A stretch of 64,000 bases of DNA from CAMDPA01 sp965223035 (GTDB lineage Bacteria; Pseudomonadota; Alphaproteobacteria; Rhizobiales; Hyphomicrobiaceae): assembly GCA_965223035.1 (NCBI GenBank), contig OZ244980.1:5270001-5334000 (forward strand). Reading direction: 5' to 3'. The notes under the pieces are model-generated. The model was given only the letters and a program-made list of their open reading frames with translations, was not told where the DNA came from and did not search any database. A program made the translations under genes and the position numbers. Below are positions 16,298-25,862 of this stretch, one piece after another (positions within the stretch are counted from its first letter, which is position 1; each line of letters starts with the position of its first letter).

Positions 16298-17119
16298 ATG
16301 ACGATCGATCTGGATGCCTATTTTGATCGCATAGGCTACCGTGGCAGGCGCGCGCCGACCTTGCCGACGCTGCGGGAGCTGCACGCGTTGCATCCGCTCG
16401 CCATCGCGTTTGAAAGCATCGACCCCTGGCTCGGTCGGCCCGTATCGATCGCGCCAGAGGCCATTGCCAGCAAGCTGATCTACGGTCGCCGCGGCGGCTT
16501 TTGCTATGAGCACAACATGCTGTTCTGGTGCGTTCTGGAGCAGCTGGGCTACCCAGTGCGGGCGCTGTCCGCGCGCGTTGTCTATAGCACGCCTCCGGCC
16601 GGCGGGCGGCATCCGCGCAATCACATGCTGATGCTGGTCAGTCTGTCCGAGGGCGACTTCATCGCCGATGTCGGGTTCGGTGGTTTGACGCTGACCGCAC
16701 CGCTTCGGCTCGAGGCCGGACCGGTTCAGCCAACACCACATGAGCCGATCAAGTTGTCGCGCTCCGGCGGCCAGTTCGTGCTTGAGGCGAAGGCTGGAGA
16801 GCAGTGGCGCGCCATGTATCAGTTCGGGCTTGAGGACTACATCGTGCCAGATTTCGAGATGGCGAACTGGTTCATGTCCACCTATCCCGGCTCGCCGTTC
16901 GTGGCGCGGTTGGTGGCGGCACGACCGCTGGCGGATCGTCGATTGGCCTTGGCCAATACCAGCTTGTCGATCCATCATCTCAATGGGCCGACCGAAAAAC
17001 GATCCATCACCAGTGTCGGGGCCTTACGCAGGCTGCTTGAGCAGGATTTCGCCATCGCGCTCGATGAGCTTCCTATGCTGGATGACAAACTGAAGCAGTT
17101 GGTCGTGGAGGCGGAGTGA
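16298..17119 (+). CDS. nat: Arylamine N-acetyltransferase
   Basis: The 273-residue protein carries the NAT catalytic triad. The nucleophilic Cys is in RRGGFCYEHN (about residue 68), the His in HPRNHMLML (about 107) and the Asp in IADVGFGG (about 122). NATs move an acetyl group from acetyl-CoA to aromatic amines or hydrazines in the cytoplasm; the natural substrate in soil bacteria is often unknown. GAGGAG six bases before ATG 16298 sets the start. The stop overlaps the GTG of queG by 4 bp, so the two genes are likely co-transcribed. In the 214 bp between the ArsR gene and this gene I saw no convincing gene. Confidence 0.93.
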   Translation: MTIDLDAYFDRIGYRGRRAPTLPTLRELHALHPLAIAFESIDPWLGRPVSIAPEAIASKLIYGRRGGFCYEHNMLFWCVLEQLGYPVRALSARVVYSTPPAGGRHPRNHMLMLVSLSEGDFIADVGFGGLTLTAPLRLEAGPVQPTPHEPIKLSRSGGQFVLEAKAGEQWRAMYQFGLEDYIVPDFEMANWFMSTYPGSPFVARLVAARPLADRRLALANTSLSIHHLNGPTEKRSITSVGALRRLLEQDFAIALDELPMLDDKLKQLVVEAE

Positions 17120-18270
17120 GCGAGGTCGCGGAAGCGGAGGCCAGTGCCGATGCTCGGATCAAGCAGGATCTGAGGCAGCTGGCGCAGTCGCTGGGCTTTC
17201 ATGCGCTGGGCGTGACCACGCCGGAGCGTATCGGCCAGGCAGGTGAGCGGCTGTACCGGTTTCTCAGCGAAGGTCGGCATGGCGAGATGGCGTGGATGGC
17301 GCGCACGGCCGAGCGCCGATCCAGCCCAACCGCGCTGTGGCCCGAGGTGCGTTCGGTGGTGATGGCCGCCATCAGCTACGCACCACGCGGCGACCCGCTT
17401 GCAGCGCTCGCGCGGCCAACCCACGCCGCGATGTCGTGCTATGCCCATGGCAAGGATTATCATCTGATCGTCAAGCGGGGTCTGATCGTCTTGGCGCGCC
17501 GACTGGCCGAAGCCACCGGCGCCGAGGTCAAGGTGTTCGTCGATACCGCACCGTTGATGGAAAAGCCATTGGCCGCCGCGGCCGGCATCGGCTGGCAAGG
17601 CAAACACACCAACTTGGTTTCGCGCACGGCCGGCTCCTGGCTGTTCTTGGGAGCCATATTGACGACAGCTCGACTGCAGCCGGACGCCCCGGAAGCCGAC
17701 CATTGCGGCAGCTGCCGCCGCTGCCTCGACGTGTGCCCCACCGATGCCTTTCCTGCGCCCTATCAACTCGACGCGCGCCGCTGCATCGCTTACCTGACGA
17801 TCGAGCACAAAGGGCACATTCCGGCGGAGCTGCGGACCGGTATCGGCAATCGCGTGTTCGGTTGTGACGACTGCCTGGCGGTGTGTCCCTGGAACAAGTT
17901 CGCCAGCCTGGCGCGGGAGCTGCGGTTTCACGCTGGCGCGGGCGCCGCTGATCTACCGTTGGGCGATGTGTTGGCGCTGGACGACGCCGCCTTCCGCAGC
18001 CGGTTTTCCGGCACGCCGATCAAGCGGACGGGCCGCAACAGAATCGTTCGCAATGCCCTGATCGCTGCTGGGAATTCCGCAGACGCGACGCTGTTGCCGG
18101 CGGTGATCGGGCTGCTGGCCGATGCTTCGCCCATCGTCCGCGCCATGGCAGTTTGGGCTGCGGCTCGGTTGGCGACGACGGATACGTTCAACCAGTTGCG
18201 TGCGGACCATGCTGCGTTGGAGGTGGATCCAGACGTGCGCCTCGAATGGGCCTCTGGCCAGCGCGATTGA
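17116..18270 (+). CDS. queG: Epoxyqueuosine reductase QueG
   Basis: QueG reduces epoxyqueuosine to queuosine in tRNA using cobalamin and two [4Fe-4S] clusters. The 384-residue product shows the cobalamin-binding N-terminal domain with VDTAPLMEKPLAAAAGIGWQGKH around residues 137-160. The two ferredoxin-like clusters are CGSCRRCLDVCPTDAF (about 197-212) and CDDCLAVCPWNKF (about 251-263). A HEAT-like C-terminal tail (about 310-384) binds tRNA in the family. The start is GTG 17116 inside the end of the NAT gene (GTGA overlap). The convergent kup gene ends about 150 bp downstream, with a family B hairpin in between. Confidence 0.95.
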   Translation: MSEVAEAEASADARIKQDLRQLAQSLGFHALGVTTPERIGQAGERLYRFLSEGRHGEMAWMARTAERRSSPTALWPEVRSVVMAAISYAPRGDPLAALARPTHAAMSCYAHGKDYHLIVKRGLIVLARRLAEATGAEVKVFVDTAPLMEKPLAAAAGIGWQGKHTNLVSRTAGSWLFLGAILTTARLQPDAPEADHCGSCRRCLDVCPTDAFPAPYQLDARRCIAYLTIEHKGHIPAELRTGIGNRVFGCDDCLAVCPWNKFASLARELRFHAGAGAADLPLGDVLALDDAAFRSRFSGTPIKRTGRNRIVRNALIAAGNSADATLLPAVIGLLADASPIVRAMAVWAAARLATTDTFNQLRADHAALEVDPDVRLEWASGQRD

Positions 18271-18295
18271 CGGAATCTGGAACGTTTCAGTATTA

Positions 18296-18406
18296 GCTCA
18301 AACCCTTCCGCTCCCCACCCAGCCACACCTTCGCCAGATGTTGTTGTGGGTGGCCGCGCGGGGGGAGCGGGTCGGCAAGACTGATCCGCCCAAGGCGGAC
18401 GTGATC
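18296..18406. repeat. Family B GC-rich palindromic repeat
   Basis: The arms CTTCCGCTCCCCACCCAGCC and GGGTGGCCGCGCGGGGGGAG pair imperfectly around TTCGCCAGATGTTGTTG. The family tail ATCCGCCCAAGGCGGACGTG follows and makes a second small hairpin. It lies between the convergent queG and kup genes and could end both transcripts, though no T-run is present. Confidence 0.7.
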
Positions 18407-18418
18407 AGACAGCGCCTG

Positions 18419-20329
18419 TCAGACCGCCACTTGGGTGCCGACCTCGACCACGCGATCGGTCGGAATCTGGAAGTAGGCCGTCGCATCCTCCGCCGTTGCG
18501 GCTAGCCCGATGAACAGCCGCTCCTGCCAAACCGGCATCTCCGACCTGACCGAGGTTTTAAGGGATCGGCGCGACAAGAAAAATGAAGCTTGTGACATCT
18601 CGATGTTGAGATTCTTGCGTCGACAATGCTCCAGAATTTTCGGCACGCTCGGCGTCTCCATGAAGCCGTAGCGGGCCTGAACGCGGGTAAAGGTGTCGGA
18701 CACCTTGTCGACAGTAATACGCGCATGACGTGCCACGCGCGGCACGTCCTCGGTTTTGATGGTCAGGATGATATTACGCTCGTGCAGAACCCGGTTGTGC
18801 TTGAGGTTGTGCATCAGCGAGGTCGGCGCAGACCCTGGATCGCCGGTGAGGAAGATCGCCGTGCCGGGCACACGGTGCGGCGGCTTTTGCTCGAGCTTGC
18901 GAACCAGCCAGCTCAACTCCGCCTCGTTCTTGCGGGTGGCCTTGGCCAGCACTTTGGTGCCTCTGAGCCAGGTCAGCATCACAATCGCGATGCAGGCCGC
19001 CATCGCGATCGGAAACCAACCGCCCTGCGGGATCTTGAACACGTTCGATAGGAAAAACGTCTGCTCAATCAGCAACAAGGGCACGATCAATGCGATCGTA
19101 CGCGGCAAGCTCCACTTCCAGTATCGCCAGATGACAAAGAGCGCCATCAGCGAATCGATCACCATCGCCGACGTCAATGAGACGCCGTAGGCCAGGGCCA
19201 ACTTGCTGGACGACTGGAAGACGATCACGATGATTACGACGGCGATGCACATCAGCCAATTGACGCGCGGCAGGTAGATCTGCCCGGCCACGGACTCTGA
19301 CGTATGCCGAACCAACTGCCGCGGCAATAGCCCCAGCTGGATGGCTTGCCGCGTGATCGAGAAGGCCCCGGTGATCACGGCTTGGCTGGCGATGATGGTG
19401 GCGATAGTGGCCAGAACGATCATCGGCACCAGCGCCCACTGCGGATACAGCAGGTAAAACGGGTTCTTAATGGCGGCGGGGTCACCGAGCAGCAGCGCCG
19501 CCTGGCCGAAATAGTTCAAAAGTAGACTGGGCAGGACCAAACTGACCCACGCCAGTTGGATCGGTTTGCGCCCAAAGTGGCCGAGGTCGGCATACAGCGC
19601 CTCGGCGCCGGTGGCACACAGGAACATCAAGCCCATGAGGCTGAACGCTGCTAGTCCGTGATTGCTGAGAAAGGTCAGCCCGTAGATCGGATTGAGCGCC
19701 CACAAGACGCGCAGGTCAGAGAAGATGTTGATCAACCCGCCGACGGCCAGTGCCAGGAACCAGACCAACATGATCGGTCCGAACAGCTTGGCCATGCGGT
19801 CGGTGCCGCGCGATTGGATGGAGAACAGCGCGATGATGATGGCGAGCGTCAGCGGCAGCACGAACGGATCGAGGTGGGGCGAAAGGACCCGCAATCCCTC
19901 AACTGCAGATAAAACAGATATCGCCGGTGTGATGATACCATCGCCAAAGAACAGGGAAGCCCCGAGCACGCCGAGCACTAAGATCACCGGGGCCGATCTG
20001 GTCGCCACCGATTGCCCCAGAACCATCAAAGCGAAGGTCCCGCCCTCGCCGTTGTTGTCGGCCCGCAATAGAACCAGAATGTATTTGACGGTGACCACCA
20101 GCATGATGGTCCAGAACATGATCGACAGCACGCCCAGCACCGTGTCGGTGCCGCCAATGCCGAGCCCGTTGGCTGCATTCACCGCCTCTTTGAGTGCATA
20201 CAGCGGGCTGGTGCCGATGTCGCCGCAGACAACGCCGATCGAGCCGACGGCCAGCGCAATCAGCTTGCCGTGGCCGGCCTCACGGTTACCGTGGCCACCA
20301 TGCGCTGTCAGCGAGGCCTGCGCCATCAA
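18419..20329 (-). CDS. kup: Kup low-affinity potassium uptake protein
   Basis: The 636-residue protein is close to the usual Kup length. It starts with the diagnostic GDIGTSPLYALKEAVNAANG segment (about residues 36-55). About twelve hydrophobic helices fill residues 30-480. A cytoplasmic C-terminal domain (about 490-636) includes the family stretch around LTIKTEDVPRVARHARI. Kup proteins import K+ by proton symport across the inner membrane. No kdp or trk genes are adjacent. The start could be either of two consecutive ATG codons. It is transcribed alone, towards queG. Confidence 0.95.
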   Translation of the reverse strand: MMAQASLTAHGGHGNREAGHGKLIALAVGSIGVVCGDIGTSPLYALKEAVNAANGLGIGGTDTVLGVLSIMFWTIMLVVTVKYILVLLRADNNGEGGTFALMVLGQSVATRSAPVILVLGVLGASLFFGDGIITPAISVLSAVEGLRVLSPHLDPFVLPLTLAIIIALFSIQSRGTDRMAKLFGPIMLVWFLALAVGGLINIFSDLRVLWALNPIYGLTFLSNHGLAAFSLMGLMFLCATGAEALYADLGHFGRKPIQLAWVSLVLPSLLLNYFGQAALLLGDPAAIKNPFYLLYPQWALVPMIVLATIATIIASQAVITGAFSITRQAIQLGLLPRQLVRHTSESVAGQIYLPRVNWLMCIAVVIIVIVFQSSSKLALAYGVSLTSAMVIDSLMALFVIWRYWKWSLPRTIALIVPLLLIEQTFFLSNVFKIPQGGWFPIAMAACIAIVMLTWLRGTKVLAKATRKNEAELSWLVRKLEQKPPHRVPGTAIFLTGDPGSAPTSLMHNLKHNRVLHERNIILTIKTEDVPRVARHARITVDKVSDTFTRVQARYGFMETPSVPKILEHCRRKNLNIEMSQASFFLSRRSLKTSVRSEMPVWQERLFIGLAATAEDATAYFQIPTDRVVEVGTQVAV

Positions 20330-20662
20330 GGCACCTCGTCAAGCCGGTTCATTGCAACGCACAAAGGACGCGCATCTCTGCGCCCGTTCCGCCGATCCTT
20401 GCAGGGTCGGCGGGGACGGCATGTGATTCAGTACAACTCCCCCGCCGACTTGGCACCACCCGTCTCGACGATCCACTAAGGCCGGTAACAGCGACGATCA
20501 CCCCCCTCGGGGAGGGCAGCATACCAACACACTCCCTAGTCCACCTGCGAACAGCTGGCAACCGCCGATCGGCGCGGGACCGGCGCTGGCAACCGGCTCG
20601 ACACTCGCCGTCGACTTGAACCGACTTTTTGCGGGCTCGCGCGGCAATTCTATGGTCGAAGC
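20330..20662. other. Intergenic stretch without recognised feature
   Basis: This 333-bp gap lies upstream of kup and downstream of the ChaC-like gene. It should contain the kup promoter, but I could not identify a convincing -10/-35 pair, riboswitch or small gene. Short frames here have no recognisable similarity. Confidence 0.5.
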
Positions 20663-21388
20663 TCACGGCCGCCGCTGCTCCGACCAAGCCCAGGCGGCGA
20701 TCTGCTTGCGATAGATGAAACGGTGGCGTTCCACCACCGGAATGCGCGGTGCAGCAGCTGCAAACCGCCGATTTGCCGCGATCAGCGAGGTTGCCAGCCG
20801 CTCAACGTCGCCACCACCTCCCTTGCGGGCGAAATGCGGGCCGGCGATGGCCAGAAGCCGAACCAGCTCGGGCTCGTGCACACCCAGTTCTTGGAGATGG
20901 CGTACGGTACTGGCGAGATAGTGATAATTCGGCCCAGACGACCCTCGAGCGGCACGAATCAGGCGCGCCTGCGCGGAAAGAGCGAGACGGCCCGCATAGC
21001 TGGGATGACTGCGCTCCGCGACGAAAGTAACCGCCTCCACCCGGCGCCCGGTGCCGTCGACGAGGCGCGCGATAAGGTGCTGCTCGCGGTAGACCCCGCT
21101 GATCAGTTCTCGGGCCCGCAGATAGGCCAGCGTCGGCTCAGCATAGCGGGGGTCGATCCGAAACGCGATCCCCTCGCACGAACCTCCTCGGTCCAGCGCC
21201 AACACCAGGCCCGGCCGCTGATGATCGCCGCGATGATGCACCGAGTAGATCAGGAAGCCACGGTGCCAACCATCGATGCGCGCATGCACCGCTTCCTCAT
21301 AGGCGAACTCCGGCCGCCACATCAGGGAGCCGTACCCGAAGATCCAAATCTCGTGCGGTCGTGACCTGTTGTCCATCTGCCGGCGCAA
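20663..21388 (-). CDS. Gamma-glutamylcyclotransferase, ChaC-like
   Basis: The product (241 residues) opens with the substrate-loop motif IWIFGYGSLMWRP of the ChaC/GGCT family, and VHHRGDHQRPGLVLALDRGGSC fits the same fold. The likely catalytic Glu lies in the REQHLIARLV region; I cannot confirm it without an alignment. ChaC enzymes degrade glutathione to 5-oxoproline and Cys-Gly in the cytoplasm. A second ATG four codons in (21376) is an equally good start. Only 5 bp separate it from tyrA, and together with hisC it forms the run hisC-tyrA-chaC on the minus strand. Confidence 0.85.
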   Translation of the reverse strand: MRRQMDNRSRPHEIWIFGYGSLMWRPEFAYEEAVHARIDGWHRGFLIYSVHHRGDHQRPGLVLALDRGGSCEGIAFRIDPRYAEPTLAYLRARELISGVYREQHLIARLVDGTGRRVEAVTFVAERSHPSYAGRLALSAQARLIRAARGSSGPNYHYLASTVRHLQELGVHEPELVRLLAIAGPHFARKGGGGDVERLATSLIAANRRFAAAAPRIPVVERHRFIYRKQIAAWAWSEQRRP

Positions 21389-21393
21389 GCAGG

Positions 21394-22398
21394 TTACCGA
21401 TCTGCGTCAGCAGAGGGATCGACGTGCGCGCTCACGGCTTGGCGACCAAAATCGGCGCTGGCCGTATCCTGTCCGGCCTGGATGATCCCCTTGCGGACCT
21501 CGCGCGACTCCTCAAACAACTTGAAAAGCTTATCTCCCTCTCCGTAACGGATGGCCCGCTGCAAATCGCTCAGATCCTCTTGGAACCGTCCGAGCATGTC
21601 CAGAACCGCATCCCTGTTGTTGAGAAACACATCACGCCACATGGTCGGATCCGATGCGGCGATGCGCGTGAAGTCCCGGAAGCCGCCGGCGGAGAACTTG
21701 ATCACTTCCCGATCGGTCACCCGCTCCAGATGGGCGGCGGTATTGACGATATTGTAGGCGATCAGGTGCGGCACATGACTGGTTATCGCCAGCACCAGGT
21801 CGTGATGCTCAGGCGTCATCAGCTCAACGTCGCAGCCCAGCGCTTGCCAAAACGCGGTGAGCTTTTCAATCGCGGCCGGCGCCGTGCCGGTCGGCGGCGT
21901 GAGCACGCACCAGCGGTGATCGAACAATGAGGCGAAGCCGGCTTGAGGGCCGGAAAACTCGGTGCCTGCGATCGGATGGGACGGCACGAAATGCACCCCG
22001 TCCGGCAGCTGCGGGGCCACATCTCGCACCACGGCAGCTTTCACCGAGCCGACGTCGGACACGATCGCGCCAGGCTTGAGCGTCGGCGCGATCTGCCGGG
22101 CGACGGCGCCATAGACGCCGACCGGCGTGCATAGGACGACGAGATCGGCTTGCTCCACCGCGGCCGCCGCCGTCTCGGCCATTTCGCAGACCAACCCGAG
22201 CCGGGCGGCAACGTCGCGCGCTTGCGCGTCGGCATCGAAACCGACAATGTGACCGACCAAACCACCCCGTCGCGCCGCATGGCAAATCGATGAGCCGATG
22301 AGCCCGATGCCGATCAGGGCGATGCGCTCAAACATCGGTTCGGTTGCGCTGTCGCAGCCGATATCGCCGCCAGCCTGCTCGACCTGCGATCGGCTCAT
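21394..22398 (-). CDS. tyrA: Prephenate/arogenate dehydrogenase
   Basis: The 334-residue protein has the N-terminal dinucleotide fold (RIALIGIGLIGSSICHAARR, about residues 25-44; GFDADAQ for the second strand). A helical dimerisation domain with AITSHVPHLIAYNIVN supplies the substrate-binding His. It oxidatively decarboxylates prephenate or arogenate in tyrosine synthesis. No chorismate mutase or ACT domain is fused. Its ATG overlaps the hisC stop by 4 bp, a coupling common in alphaproteobacteria, where the HisC product also serves as aromatic aminotransferase. The start at 22398 fits that overlap, but the second Met (MFERIALIG) is also plausible. Confidence 0.94.
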   Translation of the reverse strand: MSRSQVEQAGGDIGCDSATEPMFERIALIGIGLIGSSICHAARRGGLVGHIVGFDADAQARDVAARLGLVCEMAETAAAAVEQADLVVLCTPVGVYGAVARQIAPTLKPGAIVSDVGSVKAAVVRDVAPQLPDGVHFVPSHPIAGTEFSGPQAGFASLFDHRWCVLTPPTGTAPAAIEKLTAFWQALGCDVELMTPEHHDLVLAITSHVPHLIAYNIVNTAAHLERVTDREVIKFSAGGFRDFTRIAASDPTMWRDVFLNNRDAVLDMLGRFQEDLSDLQRAIRYGEGDKLFKLFEESREVRKGIIQAGQDTASADFGRQAVSAHVDPSADADR

Positions 22399-23501
22399 TT
22401 TTCGGCCTGCTCAATGAATTCGGCCAGCGCGGCCACGACCGAGCGATTATCGTCCTCGGTGCCGACCGTCATACGCAAGGCGTCAGGCAGGCCGTAGCCG
22501 GCGGTTCGACGCAAGATGATGTTGCGCCGTTTGAGAAACTCGTCCGCGGCAACGGCACTCCGGGCAGCATCGAGCGCTGGAAAATGGATCAGCACAAAAT
22601 TTCCCACCGAGGGTGTCACCGACAGCCCCAGTCGGCTGATCTCGGTGTCAAGCCAAGCCCGCCATCGGTCGTTATGGCGCACCGAAGCCTCCACATGGTC
22701 GCGATCCTCGATGGCGGCGACCCCGGCGGCAAGCGCTGGCGAGGCAACGTTGAAGGGCCCACGAATGCGGTGCAACACGTCGACGATCGCGGCCGGACCA
22801 TAGCACCAGCCCAGGCGCAATGCGGCCAGCCCATGCACTTTCGAGAAGGTGCGTGTCATCACCGTGTTCTCGGTTGAGGCGACGAGCTCGATGCCCGTTT
22901 CATAATCGTTGCGCCGGACGTACTCGCCATAGGCCGCATCAATGATCAGCAGCACGTGACCGGGCAGGCCCGCCCGCAGCCGCCGGATCTCCGATACCGG
23001 CAAGTAGGTGCCGGTCGGATTGTTCGGATTGGCGATGAACACCATCTTGGTGCGGTCGCTGACCTTGGCGAGGATCGCATCTACGTCGGCGCAGTGGTTG
23101 GTTTCCGGCGCGATAACCGGCATACCGCCGTGCGCACGAATGATGATCGGATACATCATGAAGCCGTGCGCGGTGTAGATCGCTTCATCGCCAGGCCCCA
23201 GGTAGCCCAGCGCCATCAGCCCGAGCAACTCGTCGGAGCCGGCGCCGCAGACGATGCGGTCGGGGTGCAGGCCGTGGACATCGGCGATGGCTTCACGCAG
23301 TCGCGTGGCCCCGCCATCGGGGTAACGCTCCAGCTCGACGCTGGCGGCAAAGGCGGCGATCGCCTTGGCGCTCGGCCCCAACGGGGTTTCGTTGGACGAC
23401 AGCTTGATCGGCTTTGCACCGCTTGCAAGCTGGCTCTCCCCCGGCACGTACGGGTCGATTTCGAGCACGCCGGGCTTCGGCGTCGGCACAGAAGGAACCA
23501 T
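22395..23501 (-). CDS. hisC: Histidinol-phosphate aminotransferase
   Basis: This PLP aminotransferase of fold type I has 368 residues from the chosen start. The phosphate-anchoring SSNETPLGPS lies near the N-terminus, FIANPNNPTGT near residue 160, DAAYGEY near 193, and the PLP Lys is in TRTFSKVHGLAALRLGWCYG (about residue 223). HisC converts imidazole-acetol phosphate to histidinol phosphate with glutamate and often serves phenylalanine/tyrosine synthesis too. I chose ATG 23501 because the product then begins with PTPKPGVLEIDPYVPGES, the normal family start; the frame is open a further 43 codons upstream without family similarity. Confidence 0.94.
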   Translation of the reverse strand: MVPSVPTPKPGVLEIDPYVPGESQLASGAKPIKLSSNETPLGPSAKAIAAFAASVELERYPDGGATRLREAIADVHGLHPDRIVCGAGSDELLGLMALGYLGPGDEAIYTAHGFMMYPIIIRAHGGMPVIAPETNHCADVDAILAKVSDRTKMVFIANPNNPTGTYLPVSEIRRLRAGLPGHVLLIIDAAYGEYVRRNDYETGIELVASTENTVMTRTFSKVHGLAALRLGWCYGPAAIVDVLHRIRGPFNVASPALAAGVAAIEDRDHVEASVRHNDRWRAWLDTEISRLGLSVTPSVGNFVLIHFPALDAARSAVAADEFLKRRNIILRRTAGYGLPDALRMTVGTEDDNRSVVAALAEFIEQAEK

Positions 23502-23746
23502 GGAGTGATGACCAATCGTTGGCGTGACCGGACGCGGACGACGCTTGCCGATCCGCATCGAGCCCCGTTGATAGGCAAACCGGAGGCCGAACGCAAATGG
23601 GGGTCCGGTGACGGCCGCCGTTCTGAGCATGCCTCGCGCGGGTTTGCGCCGCCGCGTCCGCCGCTATCGGTCGACCCCGCACGCCATCCCCATCGCGTGA
23701 CGTGACGTCGTGGCGGCATCGGGCGGCGCGCGATCGGCCAAGCTTG

Positions 23747-25342
23747 TCAGGCCTCGGCAATCCGAAAGACTCCGCGCTCTTGATCGTCCAGCTGGGCAAT
23801 CAGGCCCATCTCCCAGGCCAAGTAGCCGCGTGCGGCCTCCAAATTGCCGAGATGGCGATCATGCACGAAAAACAGAAAGTCGATCCGATCCGCGTCCGGC
23901 GGCACCTCAGGCGTCGCCAGCGTCGGCAGACCGGCCGCACTCCAGGCCGGCATGCCGCCGGCGAGAAGGCGCACATCGGACCAGCCGGCCGCGGTCAAGT
24001 CGATCGCCGCCAGCTGCGCGATGGACGGCGCCTCCGCCACCAACACGATCGTGCGACCGGGATCCCACCCTTGCGCCGCCTGCAAGACCCGCGGCCGGAT
24101 CGACCAAACAGCATCCGGTATGTGGCCCTGCCGATAGTCCTGGCTTGCGCGCAGATCGACCACCCCGGCTTGATCGGCGCTCAGCGCCAACGACAGCGCC
24201 TGCGGCTCGATTTCCGCCAATGCCGGCAACGTCGCGTTGATCGCCGCGGCCGGGCGCTCCAGCTGCCTAGCGGCCGCCAAGCCACCCTCCAGCACGGCCG
24301 CCCCGTGGCCCAACTGACGCAACCAGCCGGCAACAAGCGGCGCGCGGATGCCATCGGTATCTAACAAAATCTGCCGCGCCCGCCTGACGCCGACCCACTG
24401 ATCGGTGGCCTGAAGCAGTTGCCCGCCGGGCGCATGCACGAAACCTGGCGCCGGCTCGGCCGCCACCTCCTCCGCGGTGCGCACATCCAACGTGTACGTC
24501 GTGCGATGGGCATCCGCCAGCCAAGCGTTGGCGAGGTCCGCCGCAATGAACGCCACGCCATGCCGGTCGGCGACGGCGCGCGCTTGAGCGACGCGGCGGG
24601 CCAGGTGTTGAGTATCGGCAGCCACTTGGTCGCGATACCGCTGCTCGGCGCCGCGGTCGACCTCCAGGCCGGCCAGCAGCCAGCCCTGGGTTCCGTTCTC
24701 CAGGGCATAGACCGGATTTTCGATGCCGAGGTCGATCAGCGTCTGCGCGCCGATGATCGAGCGGGTGCGACCGGCGCAATTGACCACGATCCGCGTCGTT
24801 GGGTCGGGGACCAGATCGCGATAGCGCAGGCCGAGTTCACCGTTGGGACAGCAGATGCCGCCGGGTATGCTCATGCGCTGGTATTCGGCAAACGGTCGCC
24901 CATCCAGCACCACCACATTCTCGCCCGCCCGCTGCAGCCGATGAAGTTCGGCGGCGCTAACACGGGGCGTGTGGCGCGCGTGCTCGATCAACTCGCCAAA
25001 CGTCTTGCTCGGCACATTGACGCCGGCATAGAGCGTGAAGCCCGCCTGTCGCCAAGCCTGAACGCCGCCGGCCAGCACGTGGATATGCTGGTAGCCCAAC
25101 GCGGCGGCGCGCTCAGCGGCGACAGCGGCTACCCCGTCGCCGGCGTCGCACAACACCATGCGTACGGCCGGATTGGGTGCCAAAGCCGGTAAGTCGAGCT
25201 CGAATCGGCTATACGGAAGCGGTACAGCGAAAAACAGATGCCCCTCGCCGAATTGGCCCGGTTCGCGCACGTCGAACAACGCCATCTCGGCGGCGTCTGA
25301 CAACCAGGCCTTGAGGGTTGCCGCATCAATCGTTTGGGGCAT
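23747..25342 (-). CDS. Rhodanese protein with four tandem domains, two lacking the active Cys
   Basis: The 531-residue protein contains four rhodanese-like domains. Domain 1 (about residues 1-105) has Cys in RMVLCDAGDGVAAV. Domain 2 (about 125-230) has Cys in RIVVNCAGRTRSIIG. Domain 3 (about 270-365) has Asp at the equivalent place in ILLDTDGIRAPLV. Domain 4 (about 385-485) has Val in TIVLVAEAPSIAQ. A final helical segment (IDFLFFVHDRHLGNLEAARGYLAWEM) closes the protein. Active domains transfer sulfane sulfur in the cytoplasm; inactive ones usually bind partners or stabilise. It is followed by yjbQ after a short gap on the same strand. Confidence 0.9.
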   Translation of the reverse strand: MPQTIDAATLKAWLSDAAEMALFDVREPGQFGEGHLFFAVPLPYSRFELDLPALAPNPAVRMVLCDAGDGVAAVAAERAAALGYQHIHVLAGGVQAWRQAGFTLYAGVNVPSKTFGELIEHARHTPRVSAAELHRLQRAGENVVVLDGRPFAEYQRMSIPGGICCPNGELGLRYRDLVPDPTTRIVVNCAGRTRSIIGAQTLIDLGIENPVYALENGTQGWLLAGLEVDRGAEQRYRDQVAADTQHLARRVAQARAVADRHGVAFIAADLANAWLADAHRTTYTLDVRTAEEVAAEPAPGFVHAPGGQLLQATDQWVGVRRARQILLDTDGIRAPLVAGWLRQLGHGAAVLEGGLAAARQLERPAAAINATLPALAEIEPQALSLALSADQAGVVDLRASQDYRQGHIPDAVWSIRPRVLQAAQGWDPGRTIVLVAEAPSIAQLAAIDLTAAGWSDVRLLAGGMPAWSAAGLPTLATPEVPPDADRIDFLFFVHDRHLGNLEAARGYLAWEMGLIAQLDDQERGVFRIAEA

Positions 25343-25412
25343 GGCGGACTCGCTGGCAGAGCATCAACTCGCCATAGTCTAGCGGCTTTACCGCTGCAAA
25401 CAAACTCGCAGC

Positions 25413-25862
25413 TCAGCGACCGCGCCGCGTACCCAGAAAGTGCAGCGCCAGCGTGCGGCGATGGGGGCGATCGCGATGCTCGACAAGATAGATGGCCTGC
25501 CAAACGCCGAGCGCCATGCGGCCTTTGAGCACCGGCACGGCAAGATTAACGCCGGTCAACATCGCGCGGACGTGGGCCGGCATGTCGTCCGCTCCCTCGG
25601 TGCGGTGTCGCCAACCGGCATCACGCGGCGCCAGTCGGTCCAGCGCGGTCATCAGATCGGCCTGTACATCCGGATCGGCGTTCTCTTGGATCGTCAGCGA
25701 GGCGGACGTGTGCTGTAAGAACAGCGTGAGCAGGCCGTCCTCGGTATGCTCGCGACCGAGCCATTGCTGCACCTGGTCGGTTATATCGACCAACCCGGCA
25801 CCGCGGGAGGTGAAGGCCAGCTGTCCAACCGCTTGCTGCAGGGCGGGTTGGCTTAGGCTCAC
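25413..25862 (-). CDS. YjbQ-family protein (UPF0047)
   Basis: The 149-residue product matches the YjbQ/UPF0047 family: LLTLFLQHTSASLTIQENAD near residues 45-64, GADDMPAHVRAMLTGVNLAVPV near 91-112, and the metal-site LGVWQAIYLVEHRDRP near 117-132. Family members are compact trimers with a His-rich metal site; a weak thiamin-phosphate synthase activity has been reported for some. The physiological role is unknown. Its start overlaps the stop of the upstream secreted-protein gene by 4 bp, so the two are translationally coupled. Confidence 0.9.
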   Translation of the reverse strand: MSLSQPALQQAVGQLAFTSRGAGLVDITDQVQQWLGREHTEDGLLTLFLQHTSASLTIQENADPDVQADLMTALDRLAPRDAGWRHRTEGADDMPAHVRAMLTGVNLAVPVLKGRMALGVWQAIYLVEHRDRPHRRTLALHFLGTRRGR

